This document shows positions 46,831-57,551 of a stretch of 64,000 nt of DNA, one piece after another. Each line of letters opens with the position of its first letter. Position 1 is the first letter of the stretch. The stretch spans positions 226,726,260-226,790,259 of the forward strand of contig OZ020611.1 in the NCBI GenBank assembly GCA_963971575.1. The letters are read 5' to 3'. Both the position numbers and the translations under genes were made by a program. A model generated the notes under the pieces. The model had not been told where the DNA came from. It made no database searches and saw nothing but the letters and a program-made list of their open reading frames with translations. The stretch comes from Liopterus haemorrhoidalis (lineage: Eukaryota; Arthropoda; Insecta; Coleoptera; Dytiscidae).

Positions 46831-47105
46831 CAGAGGGGTTGATCTAAGAATCTGAAAACATTCTTAACCCCTTTCCTGTGGTGCCCGTAATATTACGTTT
46901 TACACACCGCTCGACAATTCTTCCATTGCTAGCTTGAAAAACTTATGTTAAGAACCATTTTTGGTCATAATATGTCACTCACAGATTGTTTTAATTAGAT
47001 ATAATAAATAAAATAAAACAAAATGTTTTTTAATTTTTTTCGCTTTCATAAATTCCACAATGAGCGAAAGTTTAGAAAAAAAAATTTCCACAGGAAAGGG
47101 GTTAA

Positions 47106-47964
47106 TAATGTACATTGACAGGAACCGGAATAGTTCTTCATGGAAATTTATTGTATGATATAAAAACAAAACTCTTAAAACGTGAATTACGGAACTAAAA
47201 GTATTTTTTTAAAGTTTTTTTATTTTAACACGCTTTGGCACGCTTCTACAATTCTTTGAGCCACATATAGGAAAGATACTGAGATTTTATGAAAAAATAA
47301 TTATTTTTTTTAAATTTCGATTGGGATAACAAATGAAACCTCTTATTGCGTGGATAAACAAGCAAATTTTTATTTTTGAAAAATCAATTTTATGGGATTT
47401 TTGCCAGAAATTTGCAAAAACTTTTATCCCCCACCTTACTACCCAGAGGAGTGGATAAAAATTTGAAAAAATCCCGCTAATGAACATTGATCGGAACCGG
47501 AATAGTTCAACAAAAAATTTTGATCAGGTTAGTTTTTCGAAAAATAAAGAATTTTTTGTGTCGTTGAAGAAAATAATATATTTTTTTAAATTTATCTAAA
47601 TAAAGAAGTAGATTGAGGAACAAAAAGTAGTTTTTTAGAATTTTTTAATTTTAACGATTTTTCCAAAATTGTACTAAAAATTACTGTCCCACACCCTTTA
47701 ACGCAAAGAGGTTAAATAAAAAATCTGAAAAGTAATGTACATTGACCTAAACCGGAAACGTATGAAAGGAATTTTTGATCAGATTTCGTTTTTGGAAAAT
47801 ATTGTAGGTTTGCGTTTTTGACAAAATTAATTATTGTTTTAATTTCCAGCTAAATTATGGCTAATAATGTTATGCACTTTTTATATTTATGGCTAAGGTA
47901 GTGTCTATTTTTTTAAATTTTTTTTATTTTAATTAATAATATTAAGAAGAAAAAAAAAATAAAT
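47106..47964. repeat. Rearranged Helentron family 1 body pieces
   Basis: Motifs of the family 1 body recur at least three times in the same orientation: CATTGATCGGAACCGGAATA, TTGATCAGGTTAG, AAATTACTGTCCCACACCC. This implies several old copies inserted in or beside each other. Confidence 0.5.
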
Positions 47965-48435
47965 AACAGTTGAGAACCGAGTTCATGTATGTAGATTGTA
48001 GTGTGTAGTGTTCTGTAGGCTCCGCCTACTATTATACATCGTGATTCAACCTATTGTTTAAATTACTTTGGTTTTTGTTCTTAAGGTATCAAATAGGAAT
48101 AAATCAGCTTTAGTATTATTGTTATAATTTAACAATATTTTTTTTTATTAATTTGATGAAGACTTGAATTCGAAGCAAATGTAGAGAAACGCAGAGATTT
48201 TTTAATTAAAATTTTATGGTGACAAAATTTTTTCAAATATTTATATTTTGTTTAAAAAAATTAAATGGAAGCTCTTAATACTCAAATAACGAATAAAAAT
48301 GATTATCATAACAACTGTTAATTTTGATGTGATTATAGAAAAATATTACTAAATATTCCGCATTATGTTGTCTTTTTACACTCATTAAATGCCTACAAAA
48401 TCTTGAAATGTGTGAAAATTCACACTTCACATACA
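47965..48435 (-). mobile_element. Helentron family 1b, copy 1
   Basis: In reverse, the terminus AAATGTGTGAAAATTCACAC plus GCCTACAAAATCTTG is that of family 1. The body differs: it contains CAACATAATGCGGAAT, TTCATCAAATTAAT and GTGTAGTGTTC, and matches only the element at 53089-53624. Family 1 copy E begins immediately after it, in tandem. Confidence 0.6.
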
Positions 48436-48492
48436 TTTTTAGGGTTTTGTAGGTATGACCAAAAAACCCTTATACCGGCATTTTGTCGTCTG

Positions 48493-48525
<33 letters not shown>

Positions 48526-49516
48526 TCGGTAAAAATTGTAGCCAAAAGGCTAAACCTAGAGATTTGAAATTTGGAATGCTTATACAACTCTTTGACCCGC
48601 ACATAGGAAAAATACTAAAACATCTAAAAAACATATCCCCCTAAAAATATAAACAAATATATGCTCATCGAAAAAAAAAAAATATTTTTTTACAATTCTG
48701 TGTAGGGTATCAAATGAAAGCCCTTGGGTACGTGGATTAACGATCAAAATTTTATTTTTGCAAAATAAATTATTTTGAGGCGATTTTTGCCAAAATTGTG
48801 CAAAAAAATTTTTGTCCCACACCCTGTAGTCCAGATGGTTTAAACTAAAAATCTGAAAAAATTCTCAGTAATGTACATTGGTGTGAAGCGGAATAGTACA
48901 ACAGGAATTTTTGATCAGATTATGTTTTCGGAAAATAACGCATTTTTTGTGTTTTTAAGTAAAATATGTAATATATTTAATCCGCTATTTAACATAGTAA
49001 ACGAGTGATCCTGTATAGCACAGTGGTAGCGTTGTCGCTTAGAGAGTTGAAACTACTGTAAGAAACTGTGTTCGAATCCCTTCAATTTCTATTTTTTCAG
49101 TTTTTTTTTTTGCATTTTTATTTTGTTTAAATTATTTTTTCAAAATTCTAGTTGTATTTTGGTAAATGTTGCATTTAATTTTTAAAAGCGTAAATTTAAT
49201 AACCAGTGGGAAGTGTTAAAATTATAATTTAATTCTACATTTGAAGGTATCAGAGGGCGAGGCTTATGATTTAAGCAACCAATGGAAGCCATAGGCGCAA
49301 TTTTCAAAATCTTAATGAACCTTGCTATATAAAAAAAATACTGCACATATTTAGAAACTTAATTAATGGTATTAGGCATTCGAATTAAAATTCATATAAA
49401 AATATTTTGACATAAAATTTGTTTTGGCATCCCAAATAATCATCACATAGTTAAATACAATAAATACCTGCGAAATCCTGAAATGTGTGAAAATTCACAC
49501 TTCACATACATTTTTT
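48436..49516 (-). mobile_element. Helentron-like family 1, copy E (both termini)
   Basis: In reverse: 3' hairpin GGGTTTTGTAGGTATGACC / AAAAAACCC, a short (GTCT)n tract at 48494-48525, the full body, a tRNA-like segment on the plus strand (A-box-like 49016-49032, B box GTTCGAATCCC 49070-49080), then the second body half and the 5' terminus GTGTGAAAATTCACACTTCA. About 1080 bp, comparable to copy C. Non-coding. Confidence 0.75.
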
Positions 49517-49684
49517 ATATACTACTAGCGTATATAAACAGCGTATTGGTGCTATATTGGTGCCATTTATTGTATGATATAATAGATGGATATACTCTTT
49601 TCATTAATTGTTCCACGTTACATTGAGTTGAAGCTCTGTATATTACTGAAGGTAAATTAAGTTAAAGAGACATCAGGAGAAAAA

Positions 49685-49905
49685 CTGGCATTAGAGACGT
49701 GACGATTTTTGCAGAAAATTCAAAGTTTAAATAGGCTGGTAATGTAGGAAAGCAGGGACAGGGTGGTTGCAAAGAGTTAAAAGAGAAACCGCAAAAGACA
49801 AAGATTACTTTGGGAAGATAAAACAAAAGGAGTAGAAGGATATTCTGGCGAAGAGACCCAAGAATAGAGAGCTGGAAACAACTGGTGGAGGTCTATGCCC
49901 AAAAA
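49685..49905 (+). pseudogene. RTE-like LINE C-terminal scrap
   Basis: The plus strand, with frameshifts, reads a Trp/Arg-rich tail (GWQRVKRETAKD..) and ends RIESWKQLVEVYAQK, the usual end of RTE-type ORF2. A second RTE fragment starts about 30 bp later. Confidence 0.5.
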
Positions 49906-49943
49906 TCTTACTGCTTATTTATAATATCATTATACAATATGAG

Positions 49944-50491
49944 CGAACTGAAACGCCGCATCGGTCTAGTGTGGGCGGCTTTTGGCAAGTTGAGAGATGT
50001 TTTCACTAGCAACTTACCAAATCGCTTGAAGAAAAAAGTTTTCAACCAATCCGTACTACCTGTTTTAACATACGGATCGGAAACTCTGACATTAACAGCT
50101 AAGTCAGCTGACAAATTAAGAGTTGCCCAAAGCTTGATGGAGAGATCAATACTAGGAATTAGTATAGCTGATCGAAAAACAAATCAGTGGATTCGAGAAC
50201 AAAAAAAAGGATGTGACGTCATCGAAAGAATTGCTCGTCTTAAATGGAACTGGGCTGAACATGTGGCTAGACTTCAAGATGACAGATGGACAAAGAAGAT
50301 CCTAGATTGGAGACCCAGAGATACCAACAGAAGCAGAGGAAGACCCCCAACTAGGTGGATTGATGACGTAACGAGAGTTGCGGGGAACTGGAAATCTAAA
50401 ACACAAGATCGTTCCGAATAGAAAAAGCTTGGGGAGGCCTACGTTCAGCAGTGGACAAGAAAGGCTGATTAATGATGATGATAATGATGAT
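49944..50491 (+). pseudogene. RTE-like LINE ORF2 C-terminus
   Basis: Open from about 49944 to the TAG at 50419-50421: ELKRRIGLVWAAFGKLRDVF, LKKKVFNQSVLPVLTYGSET, LMERSILGISIADRK, RIARLKWNWAEHVARLQDDR, SRGRPPTRWIDDVTRVAGNW. This is the region after the RT catalytic core in RTE LINEs. The 3' end has the GAGGCCTACGTTCAGCAGTG text and a GATGATGATAATGATGATG tail. The RT active site and endonuclease are missing (5' truncation). Confidence 0.85.
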
Positions 50492-50623
50492 GTCCGAGAA
50501 AAAAAGTAGTCTAATTAGCCATGAAATTTAGTTATTTTTAAGTTAAGTTAAAAATTATATTTGTGAGATTATTGAAAAAACACATGATCTCAAAGAAATG
50601 TTCAAAAACGATAAACAGCAATT

Positions 50624-51682
50624 CATCATCATCATCAAGCCTTATCCATCATCGGGTGATTTTGGACTGCCTCTAAAAAGAGCATAGGCTGTCAATAAAA
50701 TTTCTCCATCTAACTCGTCTATCTGCCATAGGCTTCAAGTCGGTGATGTTGTTTTTTGTCTTTTGTCTTGGTTTTGAGAGCTCCATGCATTCATTTCTAG
50801 CAGGGTTGAGCGACGCCAGGTGTTCTTGGGTCGCCCTCTACGCCTACTGCCCTGAGGGTTGTATGCTAGTGCATATCGACACACTTCGCTAGGAGCCCTT
50901 CGAAGAGTGTGCCCTAACCAACCATATTTTCTTCTTTTTATTTGCAAATTAATGTCCATTTGACCAGTTCTTTCCCCCAATTCTACGTTTGATATTCTAC
51001 GTGGCCAATAAATGCGAAGAATTCTTCGAAGACATCGATTTACAAATACTCGCACTCTTCTATTGATTGCTTCTGTTACGAACCAAGTCTCGCAGCCGTA
51101 CAGAAGAACTGACGTCACGCATGCCCTGAATATGGTAGTTTTCGTGGAAGTACTGTAGATCGCAGAATTCCATACACGGCTAAGTTGGATAAATGCGCCT
51201 CTCGCTTTGCGTATTCTGCTTTCCACATCTAAATCCGCGCCACCGTCCACAGACACAACACTCCCCAAGTACTGGAAATCATCCACACGCTCGATTTGAT
51301 GGTTATCGAGCAGTAAAGGTCTATCGGTTTCTGCATTTATCCGCATTTCTTTTGTCTTGGAGCTATTAATTTTCAATCCAACTTTTGCAGATTCAATCGT
51401 GAGGTCATTCAGTTTTTGCTGCATGTCTCCATGCTTATGCGACAACTCACATTTATCGTTTGCAAAATCCAGTGACTCCAGTCTGACTGTTGGCGTTAGC
51501 GGATTCCAAATGATTCCTCTGGGTTTGTTAGCTGTTGATCGTCTAGCCACGGCGTCTAAAACTATCAAAAAAAGAAGCGGTGACATCACACAACCTTGTC
51601 TAACACTTGTAATGGTTGGAAAGGGTTCTGACAAGCTACCATTGTGTAGAACTCTACACGTGAAGCCGTTGTAGCTATTTCT
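50624..51682 (-). mobile_element. 5'-truncated RTE-like LINE with 11-bp TSD
   Basis: Bounded by AAACAGCAATT (50613-50623, 51683-51693). The 3' end, at the left, has an ATGATGATGATG-type tail. The whole coding part is open on the minus strand, so the insertion may be fairly recent. It differs in sequence from the fragment at 49944-50491. Confidence 0.9.
50735..51682 (-). pseudogene. RTE-like reverse transcriptase, C-terminal 315 codons
   Basis: It would polymerise cDNA from LINE RNA. Motifs in order: RNSYNGFTCRVLH, SVRQGCVMSPLLF (RT motif), LESLDFANDKCELSHKHGDM, VGLKINSSKTKEMRIN, FQYLGSVVSVDGGADLDV, VTSVLLYGCETW, CLRRILRIYWPRRISN, YGWLGHTLRRAP, NPQGSRRRGRPKNTWRR. The catalytic box, normally FADD, reads FAND, which should abolish activity. 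No internal stop. The Met in the flanking TSD is not a real start. Confidence 0.87.
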
Positions 51683-51706
51683 AAACAGCAATTGCCAACT
51701 TAATAC

Positions 51707-52619
51707 AAGGTGTCACAAAAGAAATTTTATATTTAGTGGATCGATTAAAAAAAAAAGTAAGCCGTATATAGAAAAAATGTTTATTAATTATTAAAATACA
51801 CTTTTTGGGGATTTATTTCTTAAAAATAATATCGTCTAAATGTAGACCCTCGCGTTTTCGGCACTCATTTAATCGAACAGTAAAATTATTTATGACGTCT
51901 CGGCAGGTGGACTCAGGGATGGCTGCCATTTCGTGACGGATATTTTCTTTCAAATGCGCCAGTGAAGTCGGTTTATTGGCGTAAACTTTAGTTCTGCTTA
52001 TTTACGTGGCCATTAAGATGAAAATGAGCTTCATCCGAAAACAAAATGTTGGTAAACGTTGAAAATCGCTCAATCACCTGATTTACGAAATTAAGCCTCT
52101 GACTGGCATCTTGGGGCTTTAATTCTTGCACCAATTGAATTTTGTAGGGGTGCAGCTTTAGGTCTTTGTGCATAATGCGATGTAATGATGATCTATGCAC
52201 ATTTAAAGCACTTGCGCGCTTCCGAATTGAAAGGTTCGGGTCGTCACGAACAGACTGATTAACATTCTCCACGTTTTCTACCGTTCTTGATGACCTAGGT
52301 CGCCCGGATTTTGATTTATCCAGCGTTGTACCAGTCTCTTCAAACTTTTTAACCCAATGTCGAATGAGAGGAATGCTTGGCGCATCATTTAAGTGGCGAA
52401 AACCTCGAATACTGCAGAATTTTCTACGCGCTACAGTCGCCGAATCACCGTTTTTGTAAAACTCTCACACGCATAACGCGCGGTTTGCTCCCGAGAAACG
52501 CTCCATAGCGACTGAATTCCCAAGAGCCAGTCTACCGATTGACATAACCCCCGCGCACCTCGGATACGTTGCGTTCACGCAGTAAGCTAAATAAATATAA
52601 AATTTCTTTTGAGACACCT
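51707..52619 (-). mobile_element. mariner-like element, internally deleted (913 bp)
   Basis: The ends CAAGGTGTCACAAAAGAAAT and ATTTCTTTTGAGACACCTTG are inverted and flanked by TA (51705-51706, 52620-52621), typical of Tc1/mariner. It contains both ends of one transposase gene on the minus strand with the middle deleted, so it is a classic deletion derivative that could only move in trans. Confidence 0.9.
51830..52506 (-). pseudogene. mariner-like transposase with stop and central deletion
   Basis: Start ATG at 52504-52506. Then MERFSGANRALCV, a TGA where Arg is expected, EFYKNGDSATVARRKF, HLNDAPSIPLIRHWVKKFEE, SKSGRP, LHRIMHKDLKLHPYKIQLVQ, and ILFSDEAHFHLNGHVNKQN with the first Asp (near 52000). 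A deletion removes the second and third Asp regions, and a shifted frame resumes RTKVYANKPTSLAHLKENIR to the C-terminus LHLDDIIF near 51835. The TGA fits a CGA to TGA transition. It belongs to the insect mariner-like group with the DEAHFHL.G.VNKQN motif. Confidence 0.88.
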
Positions 52620-52621
52620 TG

Positions 52622-53088
52622 TATTTAAAAAAATAAAATTTGAGGCCTACTAGATGCCCTTTTTTCGATCATATTGTATTACGTACTCTAGTGCCAATAC
52701 AAATTTTCCCAACAATAATGCTCCAAAATTAAAGTATCCGTATTATGATCACAACACAACGTATTAAAACACTAATAAAAATTTAATGTTCAGTGGCAAA
52801 TTTAGCGTATAATTCGCGTCTAAATGTTAAAGTGTGTGTTTTGTTGAAAATGGAACAGGCAGAAGTTAGTTTTTATTAAGAAAATACCATTGAGGTCAAT
52901 TTATTTTTGAATCGAAATTGACATGTAGGTTGATACGTTTATAGTTCTTGGAAACTGGCGAGAAATATTGGATTAATGACCGCAAATTGAAAATTAGATA
53001 CACTACTCAAATCATTTTCTAACCAGAATTATCTAATAATTTTCATTTTTCATCGTATTTATGGTTTCGTAGGTATAATTTAAAAAAA
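52622..53088. other. Unassigned stretch
   Basis: AT-rich with no recognisable gene. Near 53065-53088 there is a GGTTTCGTAGGTATAA scrap of Helentron family 1. Confidence 0.35.
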
Positions 53089-53624
53089 TTATGTGAAGTG
53101 TGAATTTTTAAACATTTCAGAGTTTTGTAGGTATTTAAGAAGTGTAAGAAGCCAACATAAATCCAGTATTATGTTGGCTTTTTGGGGATATTTGTTCTAT
53201 AATCACATCAAAAACATTTGATGTGATTAATTAATAATTTTTTATTATCATTTTTATTCATTATTTGAGTACTAAGACCTTCCATTTAATTTTTATAAAC
53301 AAAATTTAAATAATTTGTCAAAGTTTCCCAGCGTTTTTTTCTGCCATTGTTTCCTATTCAAGTCTTCATTAGTTTAATAAGAAATGTATTGATAAATAGT
53401 TTAATTTTTTTCAATTTCAGAAACCGATTTCTCACTATTAACAATATGTTATTTGTTTTATAAGTATTTCATTACTATAAATGATATATTCCTCTTTGAT
53501 ACCTCAAAAACAAAAAGTTGAAATCACAACGTATAATAAAATAACTGAACACTAACTACACACTACATTCTACAGTGTAGAGCGTAGTGTGGTGTTCAAA
53601 ACTCGGTTCTCAGCTGTTAATTAC
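53089..53624 (+). mobile_element. Helentron family 1b, copy 2
   Basis: It starts TATGTGAAGTGTGAATTTTT and AGAGTTTTGTAGGTATTTAA like family 1, then a body shared with 47965-48435 (CAAGTCTTCATTAGTTTAAT, AAAACTCGGTTCTCAGCTGT). Helentron family 2 copy f starts about 6 bp beyond its end. Confidence 0.6.
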
Positions 53625-53629
53625 CGACC

Positions 53630-54429
53630 GCCAACATATACAGAGTATATGCTATGACTATAATAACCTTGAAGAAAATTTGATTATCAAGAAAAAAAGA
53701 TTATGCGCATGCGCGCATAATTGCCTGCTACGATGTGTATGAAACGGCAAATTATTAAAACTTCCAGTGACGTCGTCTCGCCATTAAGTAATCACTGTAT
53801 CATCGTATAAGGGAGGTATTGTGATCATACCGATTTTAACTTTTATAGATTTTGATGGATCTCCACGAATTGAGGTCCCTACATAACGTTTTGACTATTT
53901 TTAGCATGATGTCTGTCGGTCTGTCTGTCCGTCTGTCCGTCCGTCTGTCTGTCTGTCCGTCCGTCTGTCTGTGTATACGTGCAGAGCAAATTCGGCTAAA
54001 AGGATTTTTATGAAACTTCATATTTAAGTTTTTGACATCAATGGCACGAGTTGATCAACTTTTAGTAAAAATCGGTTGACTAGAAATGGGTGTTTACTCG
54101 TGTCGATTTTAAGATTTTTGCGAATATTTCATAACAGAAAAATATTTCGAAAAAAAAAAATGTTCAACAAAAGCTATAAAAGCAATAACTAACAACTTTT
54201 ATTTGAGATATTTTTTGATAAAGCGAAACATTTTTGAAATTTTTTTCGGAATATTATCTAAGTATCCATTTTTTCATACTTATATGTAACGTTTCCATGG
54301 TCATGATAAATAATATCTCTGTTAGAAAATATTAGGCCAAGTTATTTCTACTCAGCTGCTAGAATGTATTTTATACAAGTACTTTGTGATGGCGGTCGGT
54401 CCTGTGGTGGCCACAGCTGATTTTTTTTT
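53630..54429 (-). mobile_element. Helentron-like family 2, copy f, interrupted
   Basis: In reverse: TTACCGACCGCCAACATATA (3' end), a 165-bp insertion at 53641-53805, then AGGGAGGTATTGTGATC, a TCTGTCCG microsatellite at 53908-53970, the full body, and the 5' end TGGCGGTCGGTCCTG..GGCCACAGCTGAT. It forms an inverted pair with copy g at 54549-55045. Confidence 0.75.
53641..53805. mobile_element. 165-bp insertion of unknown type
   Basis: It interrupts the CAACATATATAAGGGAGG junction known intact from the other family 2 copies; TATA flanks it on each side. It contains a palindromic ATGCGCATGCGCGCAT near 53702. No inverted ends were recognised. Confidence 0.5.
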
Positions 54430-54548
54430 ATATTTTTATTTAAAAAAAAAAAAAACACACTATGTTAGACATAAATGCAAAATAGCTATGAATTAAAAAA
54501 ATTATTAATTTTATCAAAAATGCAATATATTTCAAAAACTCAACTATG

Positions 54549-55045
54549 AAAAAATTTCGAAAAATTTTACAAAAATTATTCCAAATTTTTTGTTTTATCA
54601 AAAAACGTCTCAAATAAAAGTTATTAATTATTGCTTTTATAGCAACTTTTGTTCAATAATTTTTTTCGAAATATTTTTCTGTTAAATATTCACAAAAATC
54701 TTAAAATCGACACGAGTAAACTCCCATTTTTAGTCAACCGATTTTTACCAAAAGTTGATCAACTCGTGCCATAGATAGCAGAAGCTTAAATATGAAGTTT
54801 CATATAAATCCTTTCAGCCGAATTTGCTCTGCACGTATACACAGACAGACGGACAGACAGACGGACAGACGACAGTCGGACATACGGACAGACAAACAGA
54901 CGGACAGACAAACCGACAGACATCATGTTAAAAATAGTCAAAACGTTATGTAGAGACCTCAATTCGTGGAGATCCATCGAAATTTCGAAATGTCAAAATC
55001 GGTATGGTCACAATATCTCCCTTATATATGTTGGCGGGCGGTAAA
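54549..55045 (+). mobile_element. Helentron-like family 2, copy g (5' truncated)
   Basis: Body from ATTTCGAAAAATTTTAC, ACACGAGTAAACTCCCATTT, a GACGGACAGACA tract at 54843-54920, the conserved CATGTTAAAAATAGTCAAAA block and the 3' subterminal TGGCGGGCGGT. Opposite orientation to copy f, about 120 bp away. Confidence 0.75.
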
Positions 55046-55915
55046 AAAGATTTTTCACGTATAAAATTTTGTTCGCTGACTAAATGTCATCCTGTCTTTC
55101 AATACAAATTTATCTACCGGATAATTATCCTACGGATAATGATAATGACGTATTGAATTCACTGATTGGTATTAACATTTATTCAGCAAATGAAGTTCCA
55201 GATAACCTTATCTGTCAGATAGTTACCTAGAGGCTTTGCCTGAAGGTGGAAAGATCGGGCCTCAGAGAAGTAAAGATTAAACCTGGAACTCGGACACAAG
55301 CCTTCAAAACTCGGTATTTAATCCGAAGAATTGGAAACGCAATCCTAAAAATGGCAAGTTCAAGTGTACTGACATGTAAAATTAATTAATGTGAAATATT
55401 CGGTGTGGTCCTTAACAGAGGCAGTGAAGTTGCAAAGGCAGTGATTGTGCTGGTCGACTGTGGTGTGACTGTCATTGTCCATCTGTTAGCTCTGCTCCCG
55501 TCATTATGTTGAACTCTGACCTTGCCATAATTAGAACAGCATCTATCACATAACAGGTACGTACAGGCACTACCAGCCACAGTCATAACACAATCATATT
55601 ATAAACTATTTTAAAACGATAGTTATTATCGTATTTTATAAGCGGTTTTATTTGTTTTCTCAATAATACATAATAAAAAGAAATTCTGTGCAGTATGATT
55701 ATCACATATTTTCGTAGTTATTTAGTAAGTAAACAAGACCATAGAGAACTTGAATGCCGCTTATCTGATATTAATAAATACTCGGGTATCAGGGTGTTAT
55801 CGGGAACTATTTAAGCAAGAGATACGAAGGTGGTTAAATTAAAAGGTGGTTAAATTAAATTAAAATACGAAGGTGCTGAAAATAAGAACAAAAATTGAAA
55901 AAACAATTGACCATC
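55046..55915. other. Unassigned stretch
   Basis: A 66-codon minus-strand frame (55386-55586), rich in Thr/Ser/Cys, shows no known domain. Around 55835-55860 the phrase GGTGGTTAAATTAAA is duplicated. Confidence 0.3.
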
Positions 55916-55918
55916 TAA

Positions 55919-57047
55919 TAGTCTAGTGCCTACGTACCATATTTTACGTTGATACTGCACTTGATGATAATGGCATGCCATTTGGCACACGTGTTCTTTA
56001 TAAAAATTAGATCATTTTGACCCGCAGTACCTATTTGTGAATCGAGACAGATACTACTTTTTGTAATAATAATAATAATAAAATACAATCTTATATGTAG
56101 CAAATCTTTAAATTAACTCTATTTTCGAAATCTACGACTTCAATATACCCGAAATTGATATACAACTCGACAAATTTGATTTAAATAGCAAAATTCGATT
56201 TTCGAGCGTTATTTCGAAAGCGGCTTCATTTGAGACCAGGTGCTGTTACAAACCTAAGCAAATTGATGCATTCCGTATATGCATGGAGTATCTTATTTAA
56301 ATGTCATAATTTACAGCCGTTCCGGCCAGATATGTTAAATTTTTTATTTCATTTCGGGCAGAATCCAAATAATTACCATTTTTTATTTCATTTTTGTAAT
56401 TTACAAGTCCGATTTGGTCGAAAACGATATAAAGAGTGTCAAAATAATACGAAGTTGAGACTTTACACATTTCGACCGCTACCTTAATTTCGGCGCCCCG
56501 CAGAGAAAAATTCCGCGCATATTCTTGTAGCCAAAGGTATGCCCTACAGATTTAGGAAGAATTGAAACAAAATGTTAATATTCGCAGATTTGCAGTCATA
56601 GAGTATATCATCATGTCTCGAATTTGGGGCAAAAATCTATCAAAATTTAAAATTTTCGCCATTCTGATAAGACATTCGTAATCTACGGCATTAAATTAAT
56701 AGAAAACGAACCATATCAAACGAAATTCGTTAGCCATTTCGAAAATCACTTTTTTGTGTCTGAGAACGAATTATGGACGGTATCTTGTAAATTAAGTAAC
56801 GAATATTCGCATACGACGCGGCAAATTGTAGCTAAAGGTCCATTGTACAAATATGTATTTAGCTATTTCGCTCTATCATAAAAATTAGTTATCGTTATCG
56901 TAATTGGCACGCTAGTTTCCGCCATCTTGAATATGCCTCGATTCACAAATAGGTGCTGCGGGTCGAAATGATTTAATTTTTATAAGGAAAACCTGTGCCA
57001 AATGGCATTCATCAAGTGCAGTATGTTTCGACGTAGGCACTAGACTA
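55919..57047. mobile_element. Long-TIR DNA element (~1.13 kb)
   Basis: Imperfect terminal inverted repeats of about 120 bp (left TAGTCTAGTGCCTACGT, right ACGTAGGCACTAGACTA), each continuing through TTTGGCACA and ATTTGTGAATCGAG. Flanked by TAA (55916-55918, 57048-57050). The interior contains several TTTCGAAA-type motifs and an 85-codon frame without recognisable domains. The TAA flanks fit PIF/Harbinger or a TA-targeting family. Confidence 0.75.
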
Positions 57048-57050
57048 TAA

Positions 57051-57550
57051 TAAATGAGTTATTGCGAAAAACTATATTTTTTAAATGGAATCCCTTATAT
57101 TTTTCTAGCCTATCACATACAAAATGTTTTTTTTTTTTAATATATCATCACTTGCACTCTGAGTTTAAACTAGTGCAGTCGACTAGTCGACTAGTGAAAT
57201 CGACCATACCGAAGCCGGAACCTGTTCCAAAAAAATTACCGGTTTCGGCTTTACTCGGTTTCGTAGGCTTATACTAAGTGTAAGTAGCCAACAGAATGCT
57301 GGATATCTAGGGAAGTGTTTCTCAACCAACGGTCTACGGACCGCTGCTGATTCGCAGTTATATCTATCCTGTTCAAATTTTTAAAACGTATATCTAATAG
57401 AGTAATATTTTTTGTAAATAATTTACGGGTAGTAGAACTTATATAACGTATATCAAATTATAATTTTTTACTTGTACCATTATCTAAAAAGTCATGTGTA
57501 TAAAAAGACAGACGCTGTTGCGAAGGTCCACAAGAAAACAGATTGTTTTA
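57051..57550. other. Unassigned, with scraps of repeats
   Basis: It contains a GTCGACTAGTCGACTAG palindrome near 57178, a GGTTTCGTAGGCTTATAC scrap of Helentron family 1 near 57258, and a hAT-type left end AAGTGTTTCTCAACCAACGG near 57315. Confidence 0.4.
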
Positions 57551-57551
57551 A

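Larger units (their letters stand above)
45540..47105 (-). mobile_element. Helentron family 1 variant, split by two insertions
   Basis: TAGAGTATTGTAGGTATGAG and a short GTCTGTCTGT tract open the 3' end. The body is interrupted at 45704-45940 by a hAT MITE and at 46159-46830 by another DNA element, and continues from about 46837 (GGTTGATCTAAGAATCTGAA). The uninterrupted relative at 9885-10075 confirms the first break. Confidence 0.65.

Noticed and set aside
49010..49083. A cellular tRNA gene
   Set aside because: The A- and B-box motifs are real, but the acceptor and anticodon stems do not form well and the block lies at a fixed position inside a repeat family.
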